Shown piece after piece: positions 1 through 8,151 of a stretch of DNA of 48,161 nucleotides (position 1 is the stretch's first letter; every line of letters starts with the position of its first letter). This DNA is from Phycisphaerae bacterium (GTDB taxonomy: Bacteria > Planctomycetota > Phycisphaerae > Phycisphaerales > Phycisphaeraceae). Where the stretch lies: contig JAUIGU010000030.1 of the NCBI GenBank assembly GCA_030432595.1, positions 1 to 48,161 of the forward strand. The letters are read 5' to 3'. Under the pieces are notes generated by a model. That model had not been told where the DNA came from and did not search any database. It saw only the letters and a list, made by a program, of their open reading frames with translations. Made by a program: the position numbers and the translations under genes.

Positions 1-1
1 C

Positions 2-97
2 TACGTCGGCGTCATGAGCGTCGTGCTGGTGCTCACGAGCTACCTGTTCGTGAAGTTCAGCCCGTCGATGATGCGCAGCGTGAGCCGGATGTATTGA
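2..97 (+). CDS. ABC-2 type transporter permease, C-terminal end (partial)
   Basis: Only the last 31 codons are in the window, ending in TGA. They encode a hydrophobic stretch (about YVGVMSVVLVLTSYLFVKF) followed by a short polar tail with serines, methionines and arginine, typical of the last membrane helix of a polysaccharide-export type ABC permease (Wzm/TagG-like). The assignment rests mostly on the next gene, a Wzt/TagH-like ATPase on the same strand, since these genes are usually paired. The fragment alone is too short to prove the family. Confidence 0.55.
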   Translation, partial: YVGVMSVVLVLTSYLFVKFSPSMMRSVSRMY

Positions 98-135
98 GCA
101 TGATCACTCGTTTTCCCATGAACCGTGAAAGCGCT

Positions 136-207
136 GGGTGCCACGGTCGCTCGCGACCGTGCCCGTCCCCTTGAACAACCGCACGGTCGTAAGCGACCGT
201 GGCACCC
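136..207. repeat. Two-hairpin palindromic element (BIME-like)
   Basis: A perfect 16-bp inverted repeat, GGGTGCCACGGTCGCT at 136-151 and its complement at 192-207, encloses two smaller hairpins: CACGGTCGC/GCGACCGTG at 142-161 and CACGGTCG/CGACCGTG at 182-201. It lies between the permease and ATPase genes. Its architecture, and the GGGTGCC/GGCACCC ends, recur at 9973-10048. This looks like a dispersed REP/BIME-type element rather than a coding sequence. Confidence 0.75.
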
Positions 208-221
208 CAATACCCAAGCCC

Positions 222-1079
222 GTGACCGACGCCGTCAAACAACCCGACACCGCTCGCCCCGCCTGTGAACACCATGCCGCGCCCGTCATCGAGGCCGACG
301 GCGTGGGCGTCTGCTACCGCGTGTCCGACGGCCAACACAAATCCGACCTGATCACTCGGTGCCTCCGCCGGCGTCAGCCTTTCTGGGCGCTGCGCGACGT
401 GTCCTTCTCCGTCGGGCACGGCGAGATGTTCTTCATCATCGGCCGCAACGGCGCCGGCAAAACCACCCTGCTCAAACTCCTCGCCGAGACGCTTTTGCCC
501 GACGCGGGCACGCTGCGCTTCGCCGGCGACGTCACCGCGTTCCTCTCCATGGGGCTGGGATTCCAGAGCGAACTCTCGGGCCACGACAACCTCGAGCTGT
601 CCCTCACCCTCATGGGCGTGCCGCGCGGCGACATCCCCGACAAGCGCGAAGAGATCCGCGACTTCACGCAGCTCGGACCGTTCCTGGACATGCCGATCAA
701 AACCTATTCCGCCGGGATGAAGGCGCGCCTCGGCTTCGCGATCGCCACGTGCATCCAGCCCGAGGTGCTCATCATGGACGAGGTCATCAACGCCGGCGAC
801 GAGCAGTTCCGCGACGCCGCCAAGCAGCGCCTCGCCGCGATGCTCGGCAACGCCCGCGCCATCATCGTCGCCACCCACAACATGCAGCAGGTCCTTGAAC
901 AGGGCCACCGCGCGATGTGGATCGAGTCCGGCCGGGTCCAGGCCCTCGGCGACGCCGCCGACGTCGTCCAGAAATACCGCCGCTTCATCCAGCAGGTCCG
1001 CAACGACCCGTTCTACGACCTGCGCGCGCGCGAAGCTCGCTTCGCCGGCGACGCGATCCCCTCGCCCGACATTCTGTAA
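222..1079 (+). CDS. ABC transporter ATP-binding protein, polysaccharide export type (Wzt/TagH/KpsT-like)
   Basis: Cytoplasmic ATPase expected to drive export of a polysaccharide or teichoic-acid-like polymer with the permease just upstream. Counting from the GTG at 222 (285 aa), the Walker A motif GRNGAGKTT is near residue 74, the signature appears as YSAGMKARLGFA near 162, and Walker B is LIMDEVINAGD near 184. The reduced signature (SAGM) and short D-loop region match the TagH/Wzt subfamily. There is no C-terminal carbohydrate-binding extension, so this is the short type. The reading frame stays open upstream to an ATG at 138, but that stretch lies inside a palindromic repeat (136-207), so GTG 222 is preferred. 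The exported polymer cannot be told. Confidence 0.88.
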   Translation: MTDAVKQPDTARPACEHHAAPVIEADGVGVCYRVSDGQHKSDLITRCLRRRQPFWALRDVSFSVGHGEMFFIIGRNGAGKTTLLKLLAETLLPDAGTLRFAGDVTAFLSMGLGFQSELSGHDNLELSLTLMGVPRGDIPDKREEIRDFTQLGPFLDMPIKTYSAGMKARLGFAIATCIQPEVLIMDEVINAGDEQFRDAAKQRLAAMLGNARAIIVATHNMQQVLEQGHRAMWIESGRVQALGDAADVVQKYRRFIQQVRNDPFYDLRAREARFAGDAIPSPDIL

Positions 1080-1102
1080 ACGCCCCGCCGTATGCAGCCC
1101 GT

Positions 1103-2698
1103 CTACTGCCCCCCGGCCTTCGCGTTGGGCATCGCCACGCCGACCGCCGGCTGGCTCACCGTGCCCGTCACCCGGTAGCGCGGCAGGAACGACAGCGTCG
1201 CCGACAGCACGTCGCCGAGCTTGCCGAGCTGTTTCTCGATGCGTTCGAGCGGCCCGGCCCGCGCCACCAGGTCCAGGCTGCCGTCGAACCCCACGCTGCC
1301 CGTCGCCTTGATCCCCGCCGCATCCACGCTCAAAAACGAGTTGTCGATCAACAGCCGACCGTCGGCGATCTGGAACACCACCTCCGCCCGGTCCCGCGGG
1401 CCCGCCAGGCCCGGCACGATCGACAACGCGTCCAACAAACCCGACACCACCGGCAGCCGACTCAGCCGCGCCGCCTCCACCCGGAAGTTCCCCCCGCCCG
1501 TCACCGCCGACGCGTCGCCCAACGGCCCGTCCCACGTCACCCGGCCCGTCACCGCACCGGTCAGCAACGGCGCCGCACCGCTCGATCCCGTGGCGCCTTC
1601 CGTCGACTCCACCGGCTCGGCCTCCCGCGCTTCCAGCCGGACTTCATCCAGACTCAACGCCCCCTTCGCCGACCACGGCCGCTCCATCGACACCGAACCG
1701 TTCAGCGACGCCCACCCGCCCATCAGCTCGCCCTCGGCCTGGGTGAACGTCAACGTCCCGTCCTTCGCCTCCGCCGCCACCGTCAACGACGACACCGGGT
1801 ACCGCAACCCCGCCCACGAAAAACCTGCATCACGCAGCGTGCACACCAGCGACAACTCGCTACCCATGAAATCCCGAAACGACAGACCGCCTTGCGCCTT
1901 GACTTTGAGCCGACCCGACACCGCGTACCGCGCCGCCAACTCTTGCAACTCCGTCGGCAGCGTCTCCAACCCCGCCCCCGAGAGGTCGAGCACGACGTCC
2001 AGCCTCGCGTCCCGCAGCTCGCCGGTGTCCGTCCGCAGGGCGCCCTGCGCTTCGGCGTGCAGCGTGCCCGGGCGATCGATCACAAGTTGGACGGCCATGG
2101 CGTCCGCGTCCGTGCGGTCCAGCGTCGTCCGCGCCGCGATGCCGTCGAGCACCAGCGCCGGCCGGTCGACGCTCACCCGATGCGTAACCCGCGCGTCCAG
2201 CAAACTGACCGCTTCGAGCGCAAACTGTTCACCGAACGTCTTCGGTGTTTGTTGCGCTTCCGCGACATTCGCGTCGGTCGAACGGATGAGGCCGGAAAAC
2301 CCGACCAGCGCGCCGCCGTCCGACTCCAGCAGGTTCAGCTCGGGCTTGACCAGCACCGCTTCCCGCACGCGGATCGGGCGGTCACGCCGCGGCCGCTCCG
2401 CCAGTGCCAGCGTCACCCGCTCGCACCGCACCAGATCAAACGCATCCGGCGACTCGACGTGCAGCCGTAGCCCCGTCAGCTCCACCGTGTCGGGGTACCG
2501 GTAATCCAGCGTGTCGAAGTCGAACGTCGCGTTCAACCGCTCGTTGACCAGACCGCGCAAACGCTCACCCAACCAACGCTCGGTCCCGCTCTCGCCAAAC
2601 TCGCCGACCACCCACACCACGAACACGACCGCCGCCGCCGCAATCACGCCCAGCAGCACCGCCACCCGCACGCACCAACGGAACACCCGCTTCTTCAT
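1103..2698 (-). CDS. AsmA-like inner-membrane/periplasmic protein
   Basis: 531-aa protein with an N-terminal membrane anchor (residues about 8-31, VAVLLGVIAAAAVVFVVWVV) and a long periplasmic part rich in short beta strands. The opening of the soluble part (a repeated (E)RLNATFDFDTLDYRYPDTVELTGLR-like pattern, paraphrased here) and the strand-rich C-terminal third resemble AsmA/DUF748-type proteins, which are related to bridge-like lipid-transfer proteins. It follows the ferredoxin-NADP reductase gene by 19 nt on the same strand, but a TAGCAT hexamer sits 5 nt before its ATG, so it may have its own promoter. The lipid-transfer role is known for the family, not shown here. Confidence 0.6.
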   Translation of the reverse strand: MKKRVFRWCVRVAVLLGVIAAAAVVFVVWVVGEFGESGTERWLGERLRGLVNERLNATFDFDTLDYRYPDTVELTGLRLHVESPDAFDLVRCERVTLALAERPRRDRPIRVREAVLVKPELNLLESDGGALVGFSGLIRSTDANVAEAQQTPKTFGEQFALEAVSLLDARVTHRVSVDRPALVLDGIAARTTLDRTDADAMAVQLVIDRPGTLHAEAQGALRTDTGELRDARLDVVLDLSGAGLETLPTELQELAARYAVSGRLKVKAQGGLSFRDFMGSELSLVCTLRDAGFSWAGLRYPVSSLTVAAEAKDGTLTFTQAEGELMGGWASLNGSVSMERPWSAKGALSLDEVRLEAREAEPVESTEGATGSSGAAPLLTGAVTGRVTWDGPLGDASAVTGGGNFRVEAARLSRLPVVSGLLDALSIVPGLAGPRDRAEVVFQIADGRLLIDNSFLSVDAAGIKATGSVGFDGSLDLVARAGPLERIEKQLGKLGDVLSATLSFLPRYRVTGTVSQPAVGVAMPNAKAGGQ

Positions 2699-2703
2699 AC
2701 CCG

Positions 2704-2709
2704 ATGCTA
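2704..2709 (-). promoter_or_regulatory. -10-like TAGCAT 5 nt before the AsmA-like gene
   Basis: On the minus strand TAGCAT ends 5 nt before the ATG at 2698, and no Shine-Dalgarno is present. This is one of a recurring class in this window that suggests leaderless transcription. Confidence 0.35.
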
Positions 2710-2717
2710 CGCCGCGC

Positions 2718-3506
2718 TCACCAGTACCGTTCGAAATGCAGCGTCCCCTCCGGCACCTTGCGGCTGTGCGTCACGAACCCCCGGCCGTGCAGGTCCGCCT
2801 CACACTGATCGATCATCTGCGGGTTGCCGCACAGAAACACGCTGCACGTGCTCGGCTCGAGCGTAAACCCGCACAGCTCTTCAAACTTCCCCGGCTCCAG
2901 GAACGCGTGTACCCGACCCCGCCCGCCCTTCCAGTCTGAGTCCTCCGGCTCGCGCGTCACCGTCGGCAGATACGTCAGCGTCGGGTCGCTCGCCGCCAGC
3001 GTCGCGAACTCGTCGGCGTACGCCAGGTCCCGCGCGACCCGGCAGCCCTCGATCAGCACGAAGTTTTTCCACCGCCCCGTGCCCTTGTAGGTGTGGTACA
3101 TCGAGCGGTACGGCGCCAGCCCCGTGCCCGTCCCGATCAGGACGACGTGGTGATCCTCCGGGACCGGGTCGATGGTGAAGTGCCCCCCCAGCCGCGGGGC
3201 CATGAACAGCGTGTCCCCCACGTTCATCTTGAACAACGACGGCGTGAGTGCGCCCTCATCCACCTCGACGATGTAGAACGCCAACGCCTCGCGGTCCGTG
3301 GCCGGCGACGCGACCGAATACATCCGGCGTACCAGCTTGGGCGGCTTGCCGTCGCCCAGGTCCGGCCCTTCGAGCCCGAGCGTGGCGTACTGACCGGGCT
3401 TGAAATCCGGCACCTCGTGGTCGTTGTACTTGATCCGAAACGTCGCGAGCTGCTCGTGGTGGTCGATCCGCTCGATCAACGTCGCGTTCTTGGTGTCACG
3501 GGGCAT
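2718..3506 (-). CDS. fpr: Ferredoxin--NADP reductase
   Basis: 262-aa FAD enzyme that exchanges electrons between NADP(H) and ferredoxin or flavodoxin in the cytoplasm. The FAD-binding motif RMYSVAS lies near residue 61, the NADP-binding GTGTGLAPYRSM near 125, and the nicotinamide-side CGNPQM near 226. The C-terminus is FERYW, with the terminal aromatic residue that stacks on FAD in bacterial Fpr enzymes. Length and order fit the bacterial Fpr class. The ATG at 3506 has no clear Shine-Dalgarno. It lies between a small unknown gene and the AsmA-like gene on the same strand; the link is probably positional. Confidence 0.93.
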   Translation of the reverse strand: MPRDTKNATLIERIDHHEQLATFRIKYNDHEVPDFKPGQYATLGLEGPDLGDGKPPKLVRRMYSVASPATDREALAFYIVEVDEGALTPSLFKMNVGDTLFMAPRLGGHFTIDPVPEDHHVVLIGTGTGLAPYRSMYHTYKGTGRWKNFVLIEGCRVARDLAYADEFATLAASDPTLTYLPTVTREPEDSDWKGGRGRVHAFLEPGKFEELCGFTLEPSTCSVFLCGNPQMIDQCEADLHGRGFVTHSRKVPEGTLHFERYW

Positions 3507-3612
3507 GGGCGGGATTCACGAATGGAGATGAACAGAACTCAACACGGGCGGGCATCGTAACGGGCCGGCTACCGATCGAAAAGCTTCGATCTGAAGACGA
3601 TGCAAATCCAAT

Positions 3613-3885
3613 TCAAGCAAGCCAGACTTCGGTTCCTAACGACAGATCGTCCTTTGCAATCTCGGGCGGCAATGCAAATGCCAATGACTTGGAAGGCGGA
3701 TATGGAAACGCATGGATGCAGGTTTTGATGACCTGATCGTTTGGGAGTTTAAGTTCTAGTTCATCACCCACGCCCAGTTTGAACCCACCAGGAAAATCAT
3801 CCAACGCACGATCCAGACAGACCACGACACAGCGCCCACGAACCTCGATACACTCCTGCACACAGCCGAGATAGCGCCGCGTCAT
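3613..3885 (-). CDS. Hypothetical protein, small beta-barrel-like
   Basis: 90 aa from the ATG at 3885; a longer frame from a TTG at 3924 would overlap the end of the upstream gene. I do not recognise a family with confidence. The sequence MTRRYLGCVQECIEV…VGDELELKL…IPD-like pattern of alternating strands (for example GRCVVVCLDRALDDFPGGF and LGVGDELELKLPNDQV) suggests a small beta barrel such as an EF-Tu domain 2-like fold, which is a guess. Base composition is visibly less GC-rich than its neighbours (many gat, gca and aat codons), which may indicate later acquisition. No signal peptide. Confidence 0.6.
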   Translation of the reverse strand: MTRRYLGCVQECIEVRGRCVVVCLDRALDDFPGGFKLGVGDELELKLPNDQVIKTCIHAFPYPPSKSLAFALPPEIAKDDLSLGTEVWLA

Positions 3886-3907
3886 GTCGCTCGACTCAGG
3901 GTCAAAA

Positions 3908-4435
3908 CTACTGCGGCGCGACAATCTCCACCAAACCGATGTCGTTCACCTCGATGTTCGGCCGACCGCGGTGCGACGTGACCTGACCCGTCACGCGGAT
4001 CGTCTTGCCCAGGAAGTGCTCGGCCGGCGGCGCGGGCAGGCCCTCGTACGCCTCGGAGAACAGCGCGACGTAGAACGCCTGGTCGTCCTCAGCGTGCGGC
4101 ACGAAGTTCAGCCGACACAACACGTCGCGGATCTGGAACGTGTCGGTGATCTTCCCCTCGACCGTGATGTCGGCACCGTTGAGATACTTCGCCGCGTCCC
4201 GCCAATCGACGATGCCCGACTCCGGAACCTCCGGCATCAGGTGCGTCTTGGTCTCGAACTTCAGCGGCTCGGCGAACACCTCGCGCGGCTGCGGCGTCGC
4301 GCTGCGCCCGGCCAGCTTGGTGTACTGCTCGTATCGCCAGGCGATGTCGTTGGGGTTCGGGTTCGCCGAGGCGCACGCCACGCCGAAGCAAGCGGTGACG
4401 GCCAGCAGCACGACGGTGGAAAGGGCTCGCAGCAT
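3908..4435 (-). CDS. Exported protein with OB-like domain
   Basis: 175 aa with an N-terminal signal peptide (MLRALSTVVLLAVTACFGVA, cleavage near CASA). The C-terminal half has the pattern of a small OB-fold of the kind found in periplasmic proteins: ADITVEGKITDTFQIRDV, then LGKTIRVTGQVTSHRGRPNIEV, ending in a hydrophobic strand. The central region contains the ADITVEGK and VTGQV strand pairs typical of nucleic-acid-type OB domains, but exported OB domains often bind other ligands and no function can be named. The gene diverges from holB. A TACAAT hexamer ends 6 nt before the ATG, without a Shine-Dalgarno, so a leaderless mRNA is likely. Confidence 0.75.
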   Translation of the reverse strand: MLRALSTVVLLAVTACFGVACASANPNPNDIAWRYEQYTKLAGRSATPQPREVFAEPLKFETKTHLMPEVPESGIVDWRDAAKYLNGADITVEGKITDTFQIRDVLCRLNFVPHAEDDQAFYVALFSEAYEGLPAPPAEHFLGKTIRVTGQVTSHRGRPNIEVNDIGLVEIVAPQ

Positions 4436-4441
4436 GGCGGG

Positions 4442-4447
4442 ATTGTA
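4442..4447 (-). promoter_or_regulatory. -10 box TACAAT 6 nt before the OB-like gene
   Basis: On the minus strand TACAAT is followed by six bases (cccgcc) and the ATG at 4435. It matches the -10 consensus TATAAT at five of six positions, and no Shine-Dalgarno fits in the space, so transcription would start at or next to the start codon. Confidence 0.45.
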
Positions 4448-4473
4448 GCGTCAGGACCGAGGCACCCGTCCGT

Positions 4474-4479
4474 TACGAT
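4474..4479 (+). promoter_or_regulatory. -10-like TACGAT 6 nt before holB
   Basis: TACGAT, six bases, then the GTG start of holB at 4486. The same hexamer and spacing occur before the queuosine mannosyltransferase gene at 33974. This favours GTG 4486 as the start and a leaderless transcript. Confidence 0.45.
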
Positions 4480-4485
4480 GCCCCC

Positions 4486-5628
4486 GTGGCGCACGAACTG
4501 GGCGACATCCTCGGGCAGGGCCGGGCCCTCGAACAGCTCCGCGCGATGCTTGCGTCGCAACGCGTCCACCACGGCCTGATCTTCCACGGCCCGCCGGGCG
4601 TCGGCAAGTTCACCACCGCCGTCGCCCTGGCCAAGACGCTGCTCTGCAAAGAACCCGCCACCACCCTCACCGGCGAGGTGATGTCGTGCGGGCAGTGCGC
4701 CGCGTGCAGGCTCTTCCGCAAACCCGCGGACAAAGATAACGACGAAAACCAGACCAGCCCCGTCGCCCACCCCGACCTGCACGTCGTCACCAAAGAGCTC
4801 TCGCGCTACAGCGACGACGCCAACGTCCGCCAACGCAAGCTCACCAACATCCCCGTCGATGTCTTACGCGAGCACCTCATCGGCCCGGCGTTCCGCAGCG
4901 CCCAGCTCGGGCACGGCAAGGTGTTCATCGTCGATGAGGCCGAACTCATGCGCCGCGAGGGGCAGAACGCCCTGCTCAAAACGCTCGAAGAACCGCCGGC
5001 GGGCACGGTCATCATCCTCGTCACTTCAAGCGAGGACCGTTTGTTGCCCACGATCCGCAGCCGATGTCAGCGCATCGCGTTCGTACCGCTGCCGACCGAC
5101 CTGGTCGAATCGTTCGTGAAGAAACACGCGCCGCAACTCGACGACCCCGCCCGCGCCTGGGTGGCACGCTTCGCCGACGGCTCGCTGGGCCGCGCCGCGC
5201 TCGCGCTGGACCACGGCCTGACCGCCTGGGCCGACGCGTTGCTGCCGATGCTCAAGCAAGCCGCCGCGGGCAAAGCCGCGCCGGCGATGGGCGAAGAGGT
5301 CGCCGCGAAGATCGACGCCTTCGCCGAGGGCTGGGTCAAGGCCCACGCCAACGCAAGCAAGGAGGCCGCGAACAAACTCGGCGCCGCGCTGATGTGTGTG
5401 TTGTTCACGATCGAAGCCCGACAAAAACTCGCCCACGCCGCCGCGCAACTCCCGGTCGGCGACCCGCTCGCGGGCGACGCGGCGCTGTCGCCGTGGCTGC
5501 GCGTCATCGACGCCGCGCAGGCCTTCGAGCGCCGCCTGGGCAGCAACGTCAACGTCAAGCTCGCCGCCGCGGGCCTGGCCGCCGAGATCGCCGACGCCTT
5601 CTCTGAAAGCGCTCAAGCCGTGGGCTGA
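4486..5628 (+). CDS. holB: DNA polymerase III subunit delta'
   Basis: 380-aa AAA+ subunit of the clamp loader, which opens and loads the sliding clamp at the replication fork. Walker A GPPGVGKFT is at about residues 35-43. The zinc module is complete: C54 and the triplet C68, C71, C74 (CGQCAAC). A Walker B-like VDEAE is near residue 149, followed by NALLKTLEEPP, and the sensor region with SRCQR is near 193. Unlike E. coli delta', where Walker A is degenerate, this one looks able to bind ATP, as in some gamma-like paralogues; the zinc module, motif spacing and length still fit delta' better than DnaX. The start is GTG 4486. The HAD gene follows on the same strand after about 70 nt. Confidence 0.88.
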   Translation: MAHELGDILGQGRALEQLRAMLASQRVHHGLIFHGPPGVGKFTTAVALAKTLLCKEPATTLTGEVMSCGQCAACRLFRKPADKDNDENQTSPVAHPDLHVVTKELSRYSDDANVRQRKLTNIPVDVLREHLIGPAFRSAQLGHGKVFIVDEAELMRREGQNALLKTLEEPPAGTVIILVTSSEDRLLPTIRSRCQRIAFVPLPTDLVESFVKKHAPQLDDPARAWVARFADGSLGRAALALDHGLTAWADALLPMLKQAAAGKAAPAMGEEVAAKIDAFAEGWVKAHANASKEAANKLGAALMCVLFTIEARQKLAHAAAQLPVGDPLAGDAALSPWLRVIDAAQAFERRLGSNVNVKLAAAGLAAEIADAFSESAQAVG

Positions 5629-5700
5629 GCCACGCGAAGCCCCGGATCGCATTGCAGACCCCCGAGCGCTCCCCCGCCCCCGCGCCTACCCTCCCGCCCC

Positions 5701-6558
5701 ATGAAGTACCGGCTCCTCGGCATCGACCTGGACGGCACGCTCCTCCGCCCCGACCAGACCGTCAGCGACGACGACCAACGCGCCCTCCGCGACGCCCACG
5801 ACGCCGGCGTCACCGTCGTCCCCTGCACCGGCCGCGCGTGGCACGAGTCCGCCGCGGCGCTGTCGCCCCTCGACATGCTCGACCAGGGCGTCTTCGTCAC
5901 CGGCGCGCTGGTCACCGAGATGAAGTCCGGCACGACCCGCGACCACGCCGCCTTCGAGCCGCAGCTCGCCGCCGACCTGATCGACACGCTCAGCGAGCTG
6001 CCCGAGGCCGTGCTGGTCTTCCGCGTCCCCGACCGCGTGGGCCACGACTACCTCATCACCGGCCGCGGCGAAGTCACCCGCAACTCGCGCTGGTGGTTCG
6101 AGACCACCAAGGCCCGCGTCTACGAAAACCGACAACTCGAAGCCGGCGACTACGAACACTGCGTCCGCGTGGCGATCGTGTCGAGCCTGCCCGACATGCA
6201 GCACCTCGTCGCCGACGTGCACGAAAGATTCGACGGCAAGGTCGAGGCCCACAGCTTCGACGGCGTCGAACGCACCGACGACATGGACCCGGTCCAGATC
6301 CTCGAAATCTTCCCCGCCGGCGTCACCAAGTGGCGCGGCCTGCGCGCCGTCGCCGACCAGCTCGGCATCGACGATCAGCAGATCGCCGTGATCGGCGACC
6401 AGATCAACGACCTGCCCGCGATGCAACACGCCGGCTGCGCGGTCGCCATGGGCAACGCCGTCCCTTCCGTCAAGGCCGCCGCCGACCACGTCACAAAACG
6501 CAACACCGAGTCCGGCGTCGCCCACGCGATCCGGCAGATGCTCGACGGGTCGTGGTGA
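5701..6558 (+). CDS. HAD-superfamily hydrolase, Cof type
   Basis: 285-aa cytoplasmic phosphatase of the Cof/YbiV (type IIB cap) group, which dephosphorylates sugar phosphates and similar metabolites. Motif I is DLDGTLL with the nucleophile D9 and acid D11; motif II is around CTGR (residue 42); motif IV is GDQINDLPAM near 233, followed by the family-typical GCAVAMGNAVPSVK stretch. The substrate cannot be predicted. It converges on the DUF2071 gene, the two stops being 3 nt apart. A TACCCT hexamer lies 8 nt before the ATG; no Shine-Dalgarno. Confidence 0.9.
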   Translation: MKYRLLGIDLDGTLLRPDQTVSDDDQRALRDAHDAGVTVVPCTGRAWHESAAALSPLDMLDQGVFVTGALVTEMKSGTTRDHAAFEPQLAADLIDTLSELPEAVLVFRVPDRVGHDYLITGRGEVTRNSRWWFETTKARVYENRQLEAGDYEHCVRVAIVSSLPDMQHLVADVHERFDGKVEAHSFDGVERTDDMDPVQILEIFPAGVTKWRGLRAVADQLGIDDQQIAVIGDQINDLPAMQHAGCAVAMGNAVPSVKAAADHVTKRNTESGVAHAIRQMLDGSW

Positions 6559-6561
6559 CCG

Positions 6562-7287
6562 TCACGCCACCGCGCTCTGCTTGCCGGAGCCTTTCATGGC
6601 CGGCCCGTGCGGGACGGCGGCCGCTGTTTCGAGCAACCGTTCTGCCGTTCCGGGCCGCCAGGAAAAAACAGTCGGCGCGATCCGCGTCGCCAATTCGAGG
6701 TGCAAGTCGCGCTGCCCGATCGAGTCGAAGAAACCCAGCCGAGCGGACGCAACGGTCACGGGCGATTCTTCCCACCGGCCGGACCGCGGGAAGAAGCCCC
6801 CGGCTCGCAGCATCGATCCACGCCTCGACAAAAGCCGAGTGGTCAACGGGAGATTCTGGTGCGCGTCCGTGGCCGTCGGGAAGCACGACGTGAATCGGTG
6901 GGCCGGCCGGCCTTCGCTGACTTGGAGTTCCGCATCGGCCCTTCCGTCCTTGAAGACAAACTGAGTCACATCGTTTTGGCGCTGCCCGATGTCGTGCCGG
7001 ACGATGTGCAATCCCCTATCGATGTCACAGCCCGCGGTCATCGCCTGAACCCGCAAGGCGTAGACGGCGTGGCAGCCGCGATGTCCCAGAGTCGTATCGA
7101 CTGGCTCCGTGATCCCAGCATCAGGCTCAACCTCGACAAACATCACGGACCAGAACCCGTAGTCGCCCCGCCGCACCAGCTCCAGCCCCGCGGGCAGGAT
7201 CGCCCCGAGCGAATCGGCGGGCGTGCGGTACTCGAGCCGGAGGCCGCGCCGCAGCGTGCCGCGCGTTTCAAACAGTGGCCGCCGCAT
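6562..7287 (-). CDS. DUF2071-type protein (second of a tandem pair)
   Basis: 241 aa from the ATG at 7287. The frame stays open far upstream, but that part is the shadow of the preceding gene, and the ATG overlaps that gene's stop as TGATG, a sign of translational coupling. The N-terminal pattern (LRLEYRTPADSLGAILPAGLELVRRGDYGFWSV, given in part) and the later strands fit the acetoacetate-decarboxylase-like beta fold of DUF2071/YqjF proteins, whose activity is unknown to me. Similarity to its upstream neighbour is loose, so the pair may be diverged paralogues or two subunits. It is probably controlled by the regulator at 8152-8682. Confidence 0.65.
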   Translation of the reverse strand: MRRPLFETRGTLRRGLRLEYRTPADSLGAILPAGLELVRRGDYGFWSVMFVEVEPDAGITEPVDTTLGHRGCHAVYALRVQAMTAGCDIDRGLHIVRHDIGQRQNDVTQFVFKDGRADAELQVSEGRPAHRFTSCFPTATDAHQNLPLTTRLLSRRGSMLRAGGFFPRSGRWEESPVTVASARLGFFDSIGQRDLHLELATRIAPTVFSWRPGTAERLLETAAAVPHGPAMKGSGKQSAVA

Positions 7288-8108
7288 CACGCCGCCCCTT
7301 TCAGCCGCCGCGGGCCGCTCATCCAGACGTTCCGCACCCCCGGGCTGATGTGAGCGAAGCGGTACTCGGCAGCGTCGAACCACGGCCCGGTTGCCGCAAC
7401 GAGCGTGTCGTTGTCGATGTTCAACGCCGCACGACGCTGCGGCCAGGGCTCGTGCCAGACGTCGAACCGGCGCTGCGTGCCCCGGCGTTCGGTGAACGCG
7501 ACATAGCGCTCGAGCAGGAACGCGTCGAGCGTGCCGTCGTTTGCGGGGCCGTAGTCGGCGCTCGCAGCTTCTTCGCCGTGGTATTGCAACGCCGCATCCT
7601 CGTCGCCCGGCTCGACCCGGCCGAACCACCGCCCGTGCTCGTGGTCGTGGCGGGAGTCGATGCGGCCGAACCGGCACGGCACCCCGTACACCCGCGGCCC
7701 CACCAGCACGCTCGGCCAACTATTCAGCCACTCGGCCAGAAAGTAGATCCCAGTGTCTCGCCCGTGCCGAACGTACGTCCGCACGTTGAGGTACGCCACG
7801 TTGTCGCCCGGCCACATCAACGGCCGCAACCCCCTCGGCCCGAACCCCGCCCGCAGGCGACGCAGCGTGAATGCCACCAGGCTTACGTACGCCGCCCCGT
7901 CAAACGTGTCCAACGCGAACGGGACCTGGCGTTGCAGCGCAACCGGCTCCACCGCGTAGTGCAGCATCACCGTGCGGTCCCAGTCGCAGACCATCAGCGG
8001 TCGCCGCCGGCTCTGCTTCCAACGCGCCAACGCCAACGCGCTCTCGACGCTCGGCCGGGTCGCGGCGGGCGGTTTGCGTGGGGTGGCGTACGTCGTGAGC
8101 AGCGTCAT
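7287..8108 (-). CDS. DUF2071 (YqjF-like) protein
   Basis: 273 aa from the ATG at 8108, which has a purine-rich AGAGAGA 7-12 nt upstream; a longer frame to 8135 lacks this. Typical family features: a W-x-x-L-M-V-C-D-W start to the domain, an early stretch VPFALDTFDGAAYVSLVAFTL, the NVRTYVRH strand, and the late RRAALNIDNDTLV segment. The fold is related to acetoacetate decarboxylase, but a catalytic lysine cannot be assigned from the sequence alone. Its stop overlaps the start of the second DUF2071 gene by one base, and the regulator gene lies 43 nt upstream on the same strand, so the three form one operon. Confidence 0.8.
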   Translation of the reverse strand: MTLLTTYATPRKPPAATRPSVESALALARWKQSRRRPLMVCDWDRTVMLHYAVEPVALQRQVPFALDTFDGAAYVSLVAFTLRRLRAGFGPRGLRPLMWPGDNVAYLNVRTYVRHGRDTGIYFLAEWLNSWPSVLVGPRVYGVPCRFGRIDSRHDHEHGRWFGRVEPGDEDAALQYHGEEAASADYGPANDGTLDAFLLERYVAFTERRGTQRRFDVWHEPWPQRRAALNIDNDTLVAATGPWFDAAEYRFAHISPGVRNVWMSGPRRLKGAA

Positions 8109-8151
8109 GGTCGATCTCTCTACGACATGCAACAAAGAACAAGAAAGAAAC

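Noticed and set aside
57-1535. Long minus-strand open frame opposite the ABC ATPase
   Set aside because: Rich in arginine, glycine and alanine with no domain; it is the antisense shadow of a real gene with clear ABC motifs.
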